Source: Vibrio sp. FE10 (GTDB taxonomy: Bacteria; Pseudomonadota; Gammaproteobacteria; Enterobacterales; Vibrionaceae). From it: DNA of 64,000 nt. The stretch is from contig NZ_AP028067.1 in assembly GCF_030297155.1 (NCBI RefSeq), positions 1,736,001-1,800,000 of the forward strand, given 5' to 3'. The number at the start of each line of letters is the position of its first letter. Position 1 is the stretch's first letter. Shown here piece by piece: positions 17,435-27,200 of this stretch. A program made the translations under genes and the position numbers. Below the pieces are notes generated by a model that was not told the DNA's origin, did not search any database, and saw nothing but the letters and a program-made list of their open reading frames with translations.

Positions 17435-19153
17435 TTAGCGAGTTTCTAGCTCTGCAAATATCGCTTCAGCATCGACCACGCTTCCTGAGATAGAAAGTGT
17501 GCTGAACGGAACCAAATCTTCCGGGCTCGATGGCTTTTTAACAAGTAGCTCAGGGTAGACTTTTGCATCGCCCATTAACATCGCTTTGAGCTCTTTGACT
17601 GACAAATCAGGGTAGCGTGACCAGACCAATGCCGCGACACCGGAAACCACTGGCGCAGCCATACTTGTACCACTTTTCGAACCGTACTTGTTCCCCGGAG
17701 TGGTTGATAAAATGCGGTATCCTGGCGCAAACACATCAACCGTTTTCTGACCGAAGTTACTGAAACTTGCGACTAAGGTTTCGTCGGCGTATTTCGCTGA
17801 TGCACCCACATCTAACCATGTTGAGATAGGCTTTGAACGGTAGTGCTTCGCATAGCGGTTTGGAAAGCTTGGTTTGATGTCATTATCATTGCGACTGTTT
17901 CCAGCAGAGTGGACAATTAGCACACCTTTACGCGCTGCATAGCGGAACGCGTGGTCGACGATGTACTTACGTGGCGAGTAGCTTTTTCCGAAGCTCATGT
18001 TAATGACCTTAGCACCATTATCGACGGCATAGCGCACTGCGTTAGCAATGTCTTTGTCTCGCTCATCGCCATTTGGCACCATACGTACCGCCATGATCTG
18101 AGCATGATCCGCCACACCATCAATACCAATAAAATTGCCACGTTCAGCTGCGATGATTCCAGCGACATGTGTACCGTGCGAACCGACAGGGCCTTTTACA
18201 TCGTTGTTGCCGTAGCCTTTTTCCCAAGGGTTAGAAATGTCATCCCAAACAATATCGCCACGCGTATCGAGTTCTAGATTAAGATGGAAGTCTAGAGAGT
18301 CTTGATAGCGACTGCGACGAGATTCCAGATATTCAAAGGAGTACCATGAATCAAATACACTCAAAAGCCCTTCAGCAGCGGTTACAACGCTAGCGTTCTC
18401 ACTATCTAATAGTGTTTTTAAACCGTTGGTAGAAAAGTCTTTTTGATCGACGAACTGAAGAATCTGTTCTTTGAACTCATTGGCTTGGTCAGTTGCTGTC
18501 GTTACGCGATTCAACGCATCTTGGTCGTCTTTTAGAGACGACAAGTAATCGGATTCAACGCCTTGATAGTACTTGCGTTTCTTACGCGGAATCCAATGTC
18601 CGTTCTCTTTTAACTCAAGGTATTTTTTGTATTCTCTAGTGACCTCTAGCGTGTCTTGGTCAACGTTAATGCCTAACGAGTTACCCAAAAAGTTCCAGCC
18701 GTGGACATCATCGATGTAACCATTGCCATCATCGTCAATTCCGTTGTCTGGGATCTCGTCTTCATTGGTCCAAAGCTTGTTCTTGAGGTCTTCGTGTTCA
18801 ACGTCGACACCTGAATCAAGAACGGCAACGATGACAGGTTGTGGTTGAAGAGGGGGCATCAAGTAGTCGTATACCACATCAGAACCCACACCCTGAATTC
18901 TTGTGTAGCTTGCCGTTAAGTTAAACCAATCACCGCGCTGTTCATCAGCGTTGCTCATCATTCTCATCGAGAAAAATGAAGGTTGAATAGTTTCTCGCGT
19001 GTAATCCTCAACAATTGTCCCTTTTACATCTTGGATGAAAGGTGAGTTGGCAGGTTGTGGCTCTGGGCTACTCTCATTCAGAGTTGTAGCTGATACGTGG
19101 GTCGAAGCCATAATAGCCAAAGCAAGCGTGGTGAGTCTTTGTCCGTGATTCAT
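17435..19153 (-). CDS. Secreted subtilisin-like serine protease (S8)
   Basis: A protease of 572 residues with a signal peptide (MNHGQRLTTLALAIMASTHV, cleavage near SAT). The catalytic triad is complete: Asp113 in VIVAVLDSGVD, His in GSHGTHVAGIIAA near residue 328, and Ser in KSGTSMAAPVVSGVAAL near residue 497. The oxyanion Asn is in VHSAGNSRND. An aspartate-rich stretch, DEIPDNGIDDDGNGYIDD, looks like a calcium site. About 215 residues separate the catalytic Asp and His, against about 32 in subtilisin, and this insert is charged and mostly helical. It would degrade extracellular protein or process other exported proteins. No C-terminal anchor or sorting domain is visible. Confidence 0.92.
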   Translation of the reverse strand: MNHGQRLTTLALAIMASTHVSATTLNESSPEPQPANSPFIQDVKGTIVEDYTRETIQPSFFSMRMMSNADEQRGDWFNLTASYTRIQGVGSDVVYDYLMPPLQPQPVIVAVLDSGVDVEHEDLKNKLWTNEDEIPDNGIDDDGNGYIDDVHGWNFLGNSLGINVDQDTLEVTREYKKYLELKENGHWIPRKKRKYYQGVESDYLSSLKDDQDALNRVTTATDQANEFKEQILQFVDQKDFSTNGLKTLLDSENASVVTAAEGLLSVFDSWYSFEYLESRRSRYQDSLDFHLNLELDTRGDIVWDDISNPWEKGYGNNDVKGPVGSHGTHVAGIIAAERGNFIGIDGVADHAQIMAVRMVPNGDERDKDIANAVRYAVDNGAKVINMSFGKSYSPRKYIVDHAFRYAARKGVLIVHSAGNSRNDNDIKPSFPNRYAKHYRSKPISTWLDVGASAKYADETLVASFSNFGQKTVDVFAPGYRILSTTPGNKYGSKSGTSMAAPVVSGVAALVWSRYPDLSVKELKAMLMGDAKVYPELLVKKPSSPEDLVPFSTLSISGSVVDAEAIFAELETR

Positions 19154-19655
19154 GTGTGTTGCATCCTTATCATTGTGCGACTAAATAGTTGTGCGACTAA
19201 AACTGACTCCTTAGTGAAGCTTTTTGAAAGCACGTAGTCAGTTCTGTGAGAGGGAAATGCCCGCTCAAAAAGCAATCAAAAGGTAATATGCAATCAGACT
19301 TGTATCATTCGTTTGATCAATGAAATGGTAGGAAGATCTCACTGTGATCGATTTTAAACTCTCAAAGTTTGAGCTAAATTCTATTAATAAAACCAACATT
19401 TATAAAATTAAGAATTGAAATTAAAGATGTTTAAAATCAATTGATTAGTTTGTTAATAGGTAATTTAAGGGCGAGGGTTATTAGTCTCAAAATGAGTGGG
19501 AGTGAGTCCCTGATATATTCGTAACTCGGTTACTCGATAGGTCAAATACACACGTGAAGTGTCGTTGATAGACAATATATTCACTTGTTAACAATATGAT
19601 AAATGGGCAATATTGTGTACTTATCATCTTAGTCATTACTTTTAAGACCTTTCTC
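19154..19655. other. Intergenic region between divergent subtilase and LysE genes
   Basis: 502 bp, AT-rich, holding two divergent promoters. A 13-bp direct repeat, TTGTGCGACTAAA, occurs at 19173-19185 and 19189-19201 in the presumed subtilase leader. Nothing else could be supported. Confidence 0.5.
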
Positions 19656-20252
19656 ATGACGACTTATTTTGCTGGTTTCTCTTTGGGGCTTTCGCTGATT
19701 CTTGCGATTGGTTCTCAAAATGCGTTTGTTTTAAAGCAAGGCCTAAAGAATCAACACGTTTTGGCGGTTTGTGCCGTGTGTGCTATTTCCGATGCGCTGT
19801 TGATTAGCTTTGGTGTGACAGGCTTTGGCGCCATCGTTAAACAGTTTCCACAAATTGAGCAATTTGCTCGTTTTGGCGGAGCGGTCTTTTTAGGTGTTTA
19901 CTCTTTCTTAAGTTTTCGGTCGGCATTCACTGAAAATCACGCTCTAGAAACAAGTGTAGAAACGAAAGATTCGTTAACTAAAGCGATAGCTATGTGCTTG
20001 GCGTTTACTTGGTTAAACCCACACGTTTATTTGGATACGGTTGTTCTATTGGGTTCCATCTCAACGCAATACCAACCGAATCAAATGTTGTTTGGTGCAG
20101 GGGCAGTGTCGGCATCGTTTGTGTTCTTCTTTTCGCTTGGTTATGGGGCTCGATTCTTGGCACCATTATTTAAGAACCCACGAGCATGGAAGGTGTTGGA
20201 GTTTGTCGTCGGAGTGATCATGGCGTCGATTGCGATATCTCTGATCGTTTAG
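19656..20252 (+). CDS. LysE/ArgO-family amino acid exporter
   Basis: An inner-membrane protein of 198 residues with about six hydrophobic segments. The ATG at 19656 was chosen because MTTYFAGFSLGLSLILAIGS aligns with the start of E. coli ArgO. The open frame continues 20 codons upstream but those residues are outside the family. Hallmarks are GSQNAFVLKQG in helix 1, a CAISDALLISFG-type helix 2 and FTWLNPHVYLDTVVLLG in the middle, all characteristic of arginine/lysine exporters. It would export basic amino acids driven by the proton gradient. No argP/lysG regulator gene is adjacent. Confidence 0.9.
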   Translation: MTTYFAGFSLGLSLILAIGSQNAFVLKQGLKNQHVLAVCAVCAISDALLISFGVTGFGAIVKQFPQIEQFARFGGAVFLGVYSFLSFRSAFTENHALETSVETKDSLTKAIAMCLAFTWLNPHVYLDTVVLLGSISTQYQPNQMLFGAGAVSASFVFFFSLGYGARFLAPLFKNPRAWKVLEFVVGVIMASIAISLIV

Positions 20253-20414
20253 CCACTCGTATTTAGGCATTCAAACTTACTGCTTAAAGTGACTGCCTTT
20301 AGTTACTTCAGTATTTAATTATTTCTAGAAATAACGAATTAAATTTCGTCTTTTTAATTTGGTGTTCGTCTTAAGGGTGTAAACAGAAATTAATGACCTA
20401 ATTCGGAGTCGAAA

Positions 20415-21071
20415 ATGATTAAATTGATTAGCTTTAAAAACTGCCCATTTGTTCAACGTGTTATGGATTCGCTCGTCATGAAAAAAGTACCGTTTGAAAT
20501 TGAATATATTGAACTAAACGACAAGCCACAGTGGTTCTTGGATATTTCGCCAAACGGTCAAGTGCCAGTCCTAGTAACAGAAAATGACACTGTACTTTTT
20601 GAGTCTGATGCGATTGTTGAATACCTAGATGATAAATATGCGCCTATTGAAGAAGTGACTTCCGAGCAAAAAGCATTAGACCGTGCTTGGTCTTATCAAG
20701 CGAGCAAACATTACATGCCACAATGCGGCACGATGGGAAGTAAAGACAAAGAAACCTTTGAAACACGTTTGGCGAACCTTCAAAAAGCCTTTCTGAAAGC
20801 CGAAAACAAATTAGGCGACACCGAATTTTTCAAAGGTGATTACATCTCTAACGTTGATATCGCTTGGCTACCATTATTACACCGAGCATCGGTGATCAAA
20901 GTGCGTTCAGGTTTTGATATGTTGGAAGGTTTCCCTAAAGTACAGAAGTGGCAAACGGCTTTGATTGAATCGGGTTTGATGGAGAAAACTGTGCCTCAAG
21001 ATTTTGTAGAGAAATTTAGTGGCTTCTATCTGACCAATACTTATTTAGCGAGTCTCGCTGAAACGCGTTAA
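20415..21071 (+). CDS. Glutathione S-transferase-like protein with N-terminal CPF motif
   Basis: A soluble protein of 218 residues. The N-terminal thioredoxin-like domain (about 1-78) contains FKNCPFVQRV, a Cys active site of the omega/dehydroascorbate-reductase style, the cis-proline segment GQVPVLV and the glutathione-binding FESDAIVEYL. The all-helical C-terminal domain covers about 90-215 (NVDIAWLPLLHRA). Such proteins carry out glutathione-dependent thiol exchange or reduction rather than classic conjugation. The substrate is unknown. It is a single gene with a likely UUCG-loop terminator downstream. Confidence 0.87.
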   Translation: MIKLISFKNCPFVQRVMDSLVMKKVPFEIEYIELNDKPQWFLDISPNGQVPVLVTENDTVLFESDAIVEYLDDKYAPIEEVTSEQKALDRAWSYQASKHYMPQCGTMGSKDKETFETRLANLQKAFLKAENKLGDTEFFKGDYISNVDIAWLPLLHRASVIKVRSGFDMLEGFPKVQKWQTALIESGLMEKTVPQDFVEKFSGFYLTNTYLASLAETR

Positions 21072-21558
21072 TAATGTATTCATAAATTGAAATATATTTT
21101 AATAGCAGGCTGTTCTAAATAATATATCTCAAGAAAATAAAACTCGTTCTATTTTCGAATAGTGTGAGTTTTTTAATTTAATGAGCCGGATTATTAAAGG
21201 AAATGCTATTTCCTATGAGTTGTAATAGACCGAAATAAACAGATTTAAATTAATGGTTTAGGGTGTTACTGACCATGTTATTAATGGTCGTTATATCGTG
21301 AGGCTATGTCCAGAATACTTAATGAAATTATTTTGTCTCATAATTAAGACTTATTGAATATCCCCAATTGTTCGTTTGATGAACACAAAATGTTGTGATA
21401 ATTTCTCATTCACTCCGTAAATGAACAGTGTTTTATTGTTCATTGAGAGTGATTGAAATAAATTATTTTAAACGGTGGTGTAACAGTTCGGGGTGGTGTT
21501 GGAATACTACCAAAGACAGCGTAACGCTACTGTAGGACAAACTAAAAAGGGTATTTAC
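21072..21558. other. Intergenic region before outer-membrane barrel gene
   Basis: 487 bp, very AT-rich. Its left part holds the terminator of the GST-like gene (21139-21174). The remainder is presumably the promoter and leader of the barrel protein. No gene is supported. Confidence 0.5.
21139..21174 (+). terminator. Rho-independent terminator with UUCG loop
   Basis: AAAACTC (21139-21145) pairs with GAGTTTT (21166-21172). After a 3x3 internal mismatch, CTATT pairs with AATAG around a TTCG tetraloop. T residues follow. Confidence 0.75.
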
Positions 21559-22128
21559 ATGCTTAAATCAACATTTCTATTGGGCCTAGTTGGCTTGGTT
21601 TCACTTCCTACTTTTGCTGCTGGTATTGAAGGCGGTCCATACATTGGTGCTGGCCTTGGCGTATATCAAGATTCAGACACGGATGGCGGTGGTAATTTAG
21701 ACGCAGAAAGCATGGGATATAGCCTTTACGGTGGTTATCAGTTCAACCGTATCGTAGGCATCGAGCTTGGTTACACAGATTATGCTGACTACGAAGCGTT
21801 CGGTACTAAGGTACTTTCACCTACGTCTTTTTCTGTTGCAGCAAACGTAGGTTACACCTTCGACAATTCAATTCGTCCGTTCGTAACAGCGGGTCTGAGC
21901 TACGTTGACCTTAATTCAAAGGGTTCGAGCTATATTGATGATGATTCTGGTGCTGGTTTTCACTTCGGTGTTGGTGTTGAATACACACCAGTTGAGAACC
22001 TAACGTTACGTCTGATCTCGCAAGCGGACGCGGTAAATGTCGAGTTCTTCGATAACCGAGGTAATAGATTAGCGAGTCGCGATGTTGCGTTCAGCACAGT
22101 AACACTGGGTGCTTCGTACAACTTCTAA
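21559..22128 (+). CDS. Small outer-membrane beta-barrel protein (OmpA-like/Omp_b-brl)
   Basis: A protein of 189 residues from the ATG at 21559, preceded by AAAAAGGG. It has a signal peptide (MLKSTFLLGLVGLVSLPTFA, cleaved before AGIEGGPY). The mature part is an eight-strand barrel pattern with alternating aromatic/hydrophobic strands: GPYIGAGLGVYQD, YSLYGGYQFNRIVGIELGYT, VAANVGYTFDNSIRPFVTAG, FHFGVGVEYTPVENLTLRL. It ends TLGASYNF, with the terminal Phe needed for BAM insertion. No periplasmic peptidoglycan-binding domain is present. Its role (small porin, adhesin or structural) is not deducible. Confidence 0.85.
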   Translation: MLKSTFLLGLVGLVSLPTFAAGIEGGPYIGAGLGVYQDSDTDGGGNLDAESMGYSLYGGYQFNRIVGIELGYTDYADYEAFGTKVLSPTSFSVAANVGYTFDNSIRPFVTAGLSYVDLNSKGSSYIDDDSGAGFHFGVGVEYTPVENLTLRLISQADAVNVEFFDNRGNRLASRDVAFSTVTLGASYNF

Positions 22129-22154
22129 TTGCTTAGCATTTGAATTATAGATAT

Positions 22155-22191
22155 AGCCCATGTTGTCGAGCGATAACGTGGGCTTTTTTAT
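22155..22191 (+). terminator. Rho-independent terminator
   Basis: AGCCCATGTT (22155-22164) pairs with AACGTGGGCT (22175-22184), with one G-U pair. Six T residues follow. Confidence 0.88.
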
Positions 22192-22283
22192 CGGGCAATG
22201 GATTCGCAAATTATGGGGCAATAGGTTCGTAAATATGGCCATAATGTGTAGAATCCTATTTTTGCCAAAATCGAGAAATACAG

Positions 22284-22697
22284 ATGTCTGAACCAATCCA
22301 ACAGCAAATCGGAAATATCGCATTAGTCGTAGAGAACTATGATGATGCGATTGAGTTCTATACCAAGAAGCTTCAATTCACTCTGATCGAAGACACCAAT
22401 CTAGGTGGTGGGAAACGTTGGGTACAGGTATCTCCTCCGAATTCAAACGGAACCAACCTATTACTGGCTCAAGCGAGTAATGAAGAGCAAAAACTGTCGA
22501 TTGGTAATCAAACTGGTGGCCGTGTTTTTCTTTTTCTTCAAACTAATGACTTTTGGCGTGACTATGAGTTGATGAAAACCAATGGCGTTGTATTCAATGA
22601 AGAGCCACGAGTAGAAGAGTATGGGACTGTGGTTGTGTTCCAAGATCTCTACGGCAATAAGTGGGACTTACTTCAGTTAAATCGCCCGAACCATTAA
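22284..22697 (+). CDS. VOC/glyoxalase superfamily protein
   Basis: A protein of 137 residues made of the paired beta-alpha-beta-beta-beta units of the vicinal oxygen chelate superfamily. The N-terminal unit begins IGNIALVVENYDDAIEFYTK. The C-terminal unit ends VVVFQDLYGNKWDLLQLN, with Glu and aromatic residues in the places used for metal or substrate contacts. It may be a dioxygenase, lyase or resistance-type protein. The specific reaction cannot be told. It is monocistronic, with a strong terminator downstream. Confidence 0.87.
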   Translation: MSEPIQQQIGNIALVVENYDDAIEFYTKKLQFTLIEDTNLGGGKRWVQVSPPNSNGTNLLLAQASNEEQKLSIGNQTGGRVFLFLQTNDFWRDYELMKTNGVVFNEEPRVEEYGTVVVFQDLYGNKWDLLQLNRPNH

Positions 22698-22724
22698 GTT
22701 CCAAGTTAACTAGATTCGCACATC

Positions 22725-22755
22725 AAAACCGCTCTAACTTTGAGCGGTTTTTTTA
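22725..22755 (+). terminator. Rho-independent terminator
   Basis: AAAACCGCTC (22725-22734) and GAGCGGTTTT (22742-22751) form a 10-bp stem with a 7-nt loop and a T tract. Confidence 0.93.
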
Positions 22756-22915
22756 TATAAAAATACCAATTGATGGCACGTTGAACACGAATCCTCCAAA
22801 GCCCGAAATTAGTTGTTTTTCACAAGCTTATAAAAGGGGAAATAATGCTAACTCATTTGGTAGTTGATCGGTATTTTGGTAAATTAAAGCTATTACCGAC
22901 TTCCAGTGAGCAACA

Positions 22916-24208
22916 ATGAAGATTCTTCACACGTCCGATTGGCACCTTGGCCAAAACTTCTACAATAAAAGCCGTAAGAATGAACACGAGCGGTTCTTAC
23001 AATGGTTACTTGAGCAAGTTACTGAGCACAACATCGACGCGATAATTGTTGCTGGCGATATTTTCGATACCAGTACGCCACCAAGTTATGCTCGCGAGAT
23101 GTATAACAAGTTTGTCGTCGACTCGAATAAGATCGGCTGCCAATTGGTGTTATTGGGCGGCAATCATGATTCAGTGTCTGTGCTTAAAGAAACTCAGCAA
23201 TTACTGAAGTACATGGGTGCCGACGTGATTCCCAATACCAATGAAGAATATGCGACTCAGGTTGTCGAACTCAAAGGTAAAACCGGCGACGTAGAAGCGC
23301 TGGTGTGCGCGATTCCGTTTATTCGCCCTCGCGATGTGTTGACCAGCCAAGCCGGTGTCACTGGTGTTGAGCGTCAAAAGCAATTAGGTGACGCGATTAA
23401 ACAGCACTATCAAAGTGTTTATGATGCCGCTGTTGCAAAGCGTGCGACGTTTGAAAACAGTGACAACATGCCAATCATCGCAACGGGTCACTTAACCGCA
23501 ATGGGCGTGAAGCAGTCTGATTCTGTACGTGATATCTATGTCGGTAATCTCGATGGTTTTGCCGCTGATGGTTTTCCTAATGCGGACTATATTGCCCTTG
23601 GTCATATCCATCGCCCACAAGTTGTCGCGAAACGTGAATACATTCGTTATTGCGGTTCACCCATTCCGCTCAGTTTTGACGAGCTGAAATCTCAAAAGCA
23701 GGTCTGTGTGGTTGAGTTTGTCGAAGGCGAACGCACCATTTCACAACTGGCTGTTCCAACATTCCAACCCCTTGCTGAAATCAAAGGCGATTTGAACGAA
23801 ATCGAGTCGCAATTGAACCAGTACATTGGTGTGGAAGAAGGGCAAAACGTGTGGCTGTCGATAGAAGTGCAAGCACAAGATTATCTGTCTGATTTACAGG
23901 AGCGGATGCAAGCGCTAACGGAAGGCTTGAATGTCGAAGTGCTTCAATTGAGAAGGGCGAGAGAGCGACGCAATCAAGGGTTAGAGCAAGAGTCTGCTGA
24001 AACCTTATCTGAGTTAACTCCGATGGATGTGTTTGAAAAACGTATCGCCTTAGAAGAGTTTGAAACGGATTCTGAAAAAGCACGCTTAGAGCGCATGACC
24101 GTGAAGTTCAAGCAAGTGATGGAAGAAGTCTCTTACGGCGCTGATACTGATAGCTATGGTGCTGATAGTCGAGAAGAAATAGAAGCACCAAAAGGGACGG
24201 GTGAGTAA
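22916..24208 (+). CDS. sbcD: Exonuclease SbcD (Mre11-like nuclease subunit)
   Basis: A protein of 430 residues, the nuclease subunit of the SbcCD complex that opens hairpins and trims DNA ends with protein blocks. Metallophosphoesterase motifs are in order: HTSDWHLGQNF (residue 4 on), VAGDIFDTSTPP (about 45), LGGNHDSVSV (about 80), ATGHLTAMGV (about 190) and ALGHIHRPQV (about 227). The capping domain follows. The last 30 residues are a low-complexity acidic tail (SYGADTDSYGADSREEIEAP) not usual in the family. The stop is 5 bp before sbcC, so the two genes form one operon. Confidence 0.97.
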   Translation: MKILHTSDWHLGQNFYNKSRKNEHERFLQWLLEQVTEHNIDAIIVAGDIFDTSTPPSYAREMYNKFVVDSNKIGCQLVLLGGNHDSVSVLKETQQLLKYMGADVIPNTNEEYATQVVELKGKTGDVEALVCAIPFIRPRDVLTSQAGVTGVERQKQLGDAIKQHYQSVYDAAVAKRATFENSDNMPIIATGHLTAMGVKQSDSVRDIYVGNLDGFAADGFPNADYIALGHIHRPQVVAKREYIRYCGSPIPLSFDELKSQKQVCVVEFVEGERTISQLAVPTFQPLAEIKGDLNEIESQLNQYIGVEEGQNVWLSIEVQAQDYLSDLQERMQALTEGLNVEVLQLRRARERRNQGLEQESAETLSELTPMDVFEKRIALEEFETDSEKARLERMTVKFKQVMEEVSYGADTDSYGADSREEIEAPKGTGE

Positions 24209-24213
24209 CGAGT

Positions 24214-27200
24214 ATGAAGATTTTAAGCCTAGAATTTGAAAACCTAAACTCTTTGAAAGGTCGTTGGAAGCTCGACTTTACTCAGTCACCGTTTGCAGAA
24301 AATGGCCTGTTTGCTATTACTGGCCCTACGGGTGCGGGTAAGACAACAATTCTTGATGCGATCTGTTTGGCACTGTTCCATCGTACACCGCGTTTGAAAA
24401 GTATCGCCAAAGGTACCAATGAGCTAATGACGCGTGGCACAGGTGAGTGTTTCGCTGAGATTGAATTTGAAGTGAAGGGTAAAACTTACCGTTCTAATTT
24501 CCATCATAAGAGAGCACGCGGAAAACATGATGGTGCGCTTCAGACACCAACCTGTGAATTTGCAGATGCTGATAGTGATGCTGTATTAGAAACGCAGCTC
24601 ATGAAGAAAATTAAGATGGTTGAGACCGTGACCGGTTTGGACTTCTCGCGATTCACTAAATCTATCATGCTGTCGCAAGGTGAGTTTGCTGCTTTCTTGA
24701 ATGCCAACGCTAACGACCGTGCCGAGTTATTGGAAGAGCTTACGGGTACCGAAGTTTATAGTCTGATTTCAGAGCGCATTTACGATCACTTTAAGTCGAG
24801 CGAAGAATCACTTAACCACCTTAAAGCCAAGGCTGAGGGTGTAAGCTTACTTTCTGAAGAGCAGATTCAAGAGCTGACCAAAGAACATGGCCATCTAGAG
24901 TCTGAACAGAAACGTTTGGCTGAACAACTGACTGAGTGGAACGCACATTTAGGCTGGTGGAAAGATGTCGGTAAAGCCGAACAGGTTATTACGGTAAGCA
25001 ATCACGACTTAAAAACGGCGCAAGAAAGCCTTGCTGAAAACCAACCATCGTTAGATCGTTTAGCGAATAGCGAGCCTGCTGAAAAACTGCGTCCGCTTCA
25101 TAAAGATTTAAAGCGTTGTGGCCAAGACGTTGTGACGACTCAAGCTAACCTTGAAAGCAGTACCAAGCGATTAGCTGAGCGAGATACAGAAAAAAACGCG
25201 GCACAACAGAGCGTTAATAACCACATCAAGTTGGTTGAAGTCGCTAAACAAGAACAGCAAGATCAAGAGAGGATCATTGAGCAAGTTCGACCGTTAGACA
25301 ACCAAATTGCGATGTTGAAAGACAAGCAAGTAGCGGCTTCTAAAACGTTAACTACGCTTAATCAACAACAGGTTGAGAGAAGTCAGCTGCAAGTTTCTTT
25401 GAATCAAACTGTTGAATCGATTAAGCAGCAAGAAAAGATCGCTGCACAATATTTAGCGGCTAACCAAGCTGATAGCTTGCTTGAAAAGTATCTGGGTCAA
25501 TGGCAAATCAAGGTCACTCAGGTTCGAGATCTTGAACGTCAATACACTGAACTTTTAAATAGTGTTCAAGCTTCACAGCGCACGATGGCCACTCAGCAAG
25601 CAGCGTTACAAGCAGCTAAAGACTCTAAATTGGCACAAGATAAAGCACTCACAGAGTTAGTCTCTGCAGAGAACCAAGCTAAACAGCGGTGGGATACTTT
25701 GCAGCAACAAGCTAATGAACATACCCTTAACGCACAAAAAGAGGTGCTTGAGTATTGGAGCCGTAATACCAATACTCTGGCGGATATTAATCGTGGCTTT
25801 ATTCAGGCAACTCAGCGCATAACATCCAAATCTGTCGAGTTGCAGACCAATACTCAACTTAGTGAAAAGCTCACAAAAGAGCGTGAAGTGCTGGTGGAGC
25901 GTTATCAGAACAATAAGATATCGTTAGAGCGTTTGACTCGCCTAATTGACCAAGAGGGTGAATTAGCGAAGTATCGCGCGGCGTTGAAGCCAGATTCAGA
26001 ATGCCCACTGTGTGGTTCAACCGAGCATACTGTTGAGCAATCTCAAGATATCGCTGATCTCGTGGCACAAAAAGATCGAGAAGAGCAAGAGTTAGCCGTT
26101 ATTCAAAAAGATGGTACCGAGCACCGCCAACACTTGGATTCATTGGTGCCTATCATCAACGGCCTCAACGATGAAATTCAGCGTACTCAATCAGACATCG
26201 AACAAGCCAAAGTGAATTGGGCAAACCTTGTTGCCAAGCTAGAGCAAAGCCATGCAACTTTGGCTACTCAGAATTGTTCACTCAATATCTATCTGCCAAA
26301 TGTCGAAGGGTTAGGCAATAGCGATGTTGTGCAGTTGTTCGTTGATGCTTGTGAGCAGCAGCTTAACAACACGATCGTACTCCTGCGCAATATGGCTGAT
26401 GCAAAAAATGCCTACCTTGATGCAGAGAAGCAGCGCGCAGCAACCGCGATGATTGTTGAGAAAGCTCTATCCAATCTAGAACTTGCAGAACAACGACTTA
26501 CAGATCTTTCCACACAAACGAACGCATTGAATGATCAGGCCGCTAAATGTGCGCAAGCGAAAGAATCTGAGTGGCAAGGGCTAAGAGAAAGCATTATTCA
26601 AACATCGATTGAAGCGCCTGAGTTAGCGCATATCGATGCTTGGTTTGCTCAAAAGCTTGAAGCTTCTAATACTTGGTTAACCACAAAACAGCAGCATGAT
26701 GGGTTAGATAAGCAGTTGATTAGCCAACATGCTGAGTTGAAAGCACTCGATGACAAGTTAGAAGCCTTAGCTAAAGATATCACGGTGGCGAATCAAGAGG
26801 TTGAGTCACTGTCGAAAGAGCTGGAGGCTGTTACCGAATCTAGAACGCAGCTGTTTGGTACACAAGATATTCAAATCGCAGCCAACACCATGAAACAAAA
26901 AGTGATGGATACCGTCAGCGCACACGATGCCGCTCAAACGGCGTTTAACCGTTGTGAACTCGAGCACCGAACAGAACAGACGAAACACACCAGTTACAGT
27001 GACGAGTTAGTAGCGAAACAGACAGCTCTGACTGAAGTGACGTCGCTTTGGACTCAAACATTAGCGATAAGTCCATTTGCTACCGAAGATGAATTTGAGT
27101 CGGCACTGTTGGATGAAACCGTGACAGGGCAACTGCAAAGCCTTAAGAAAACGCTGGAAGAGGCGATGGTTAGTGCCCAAGCTCGTTTGAATTCAGCCAA

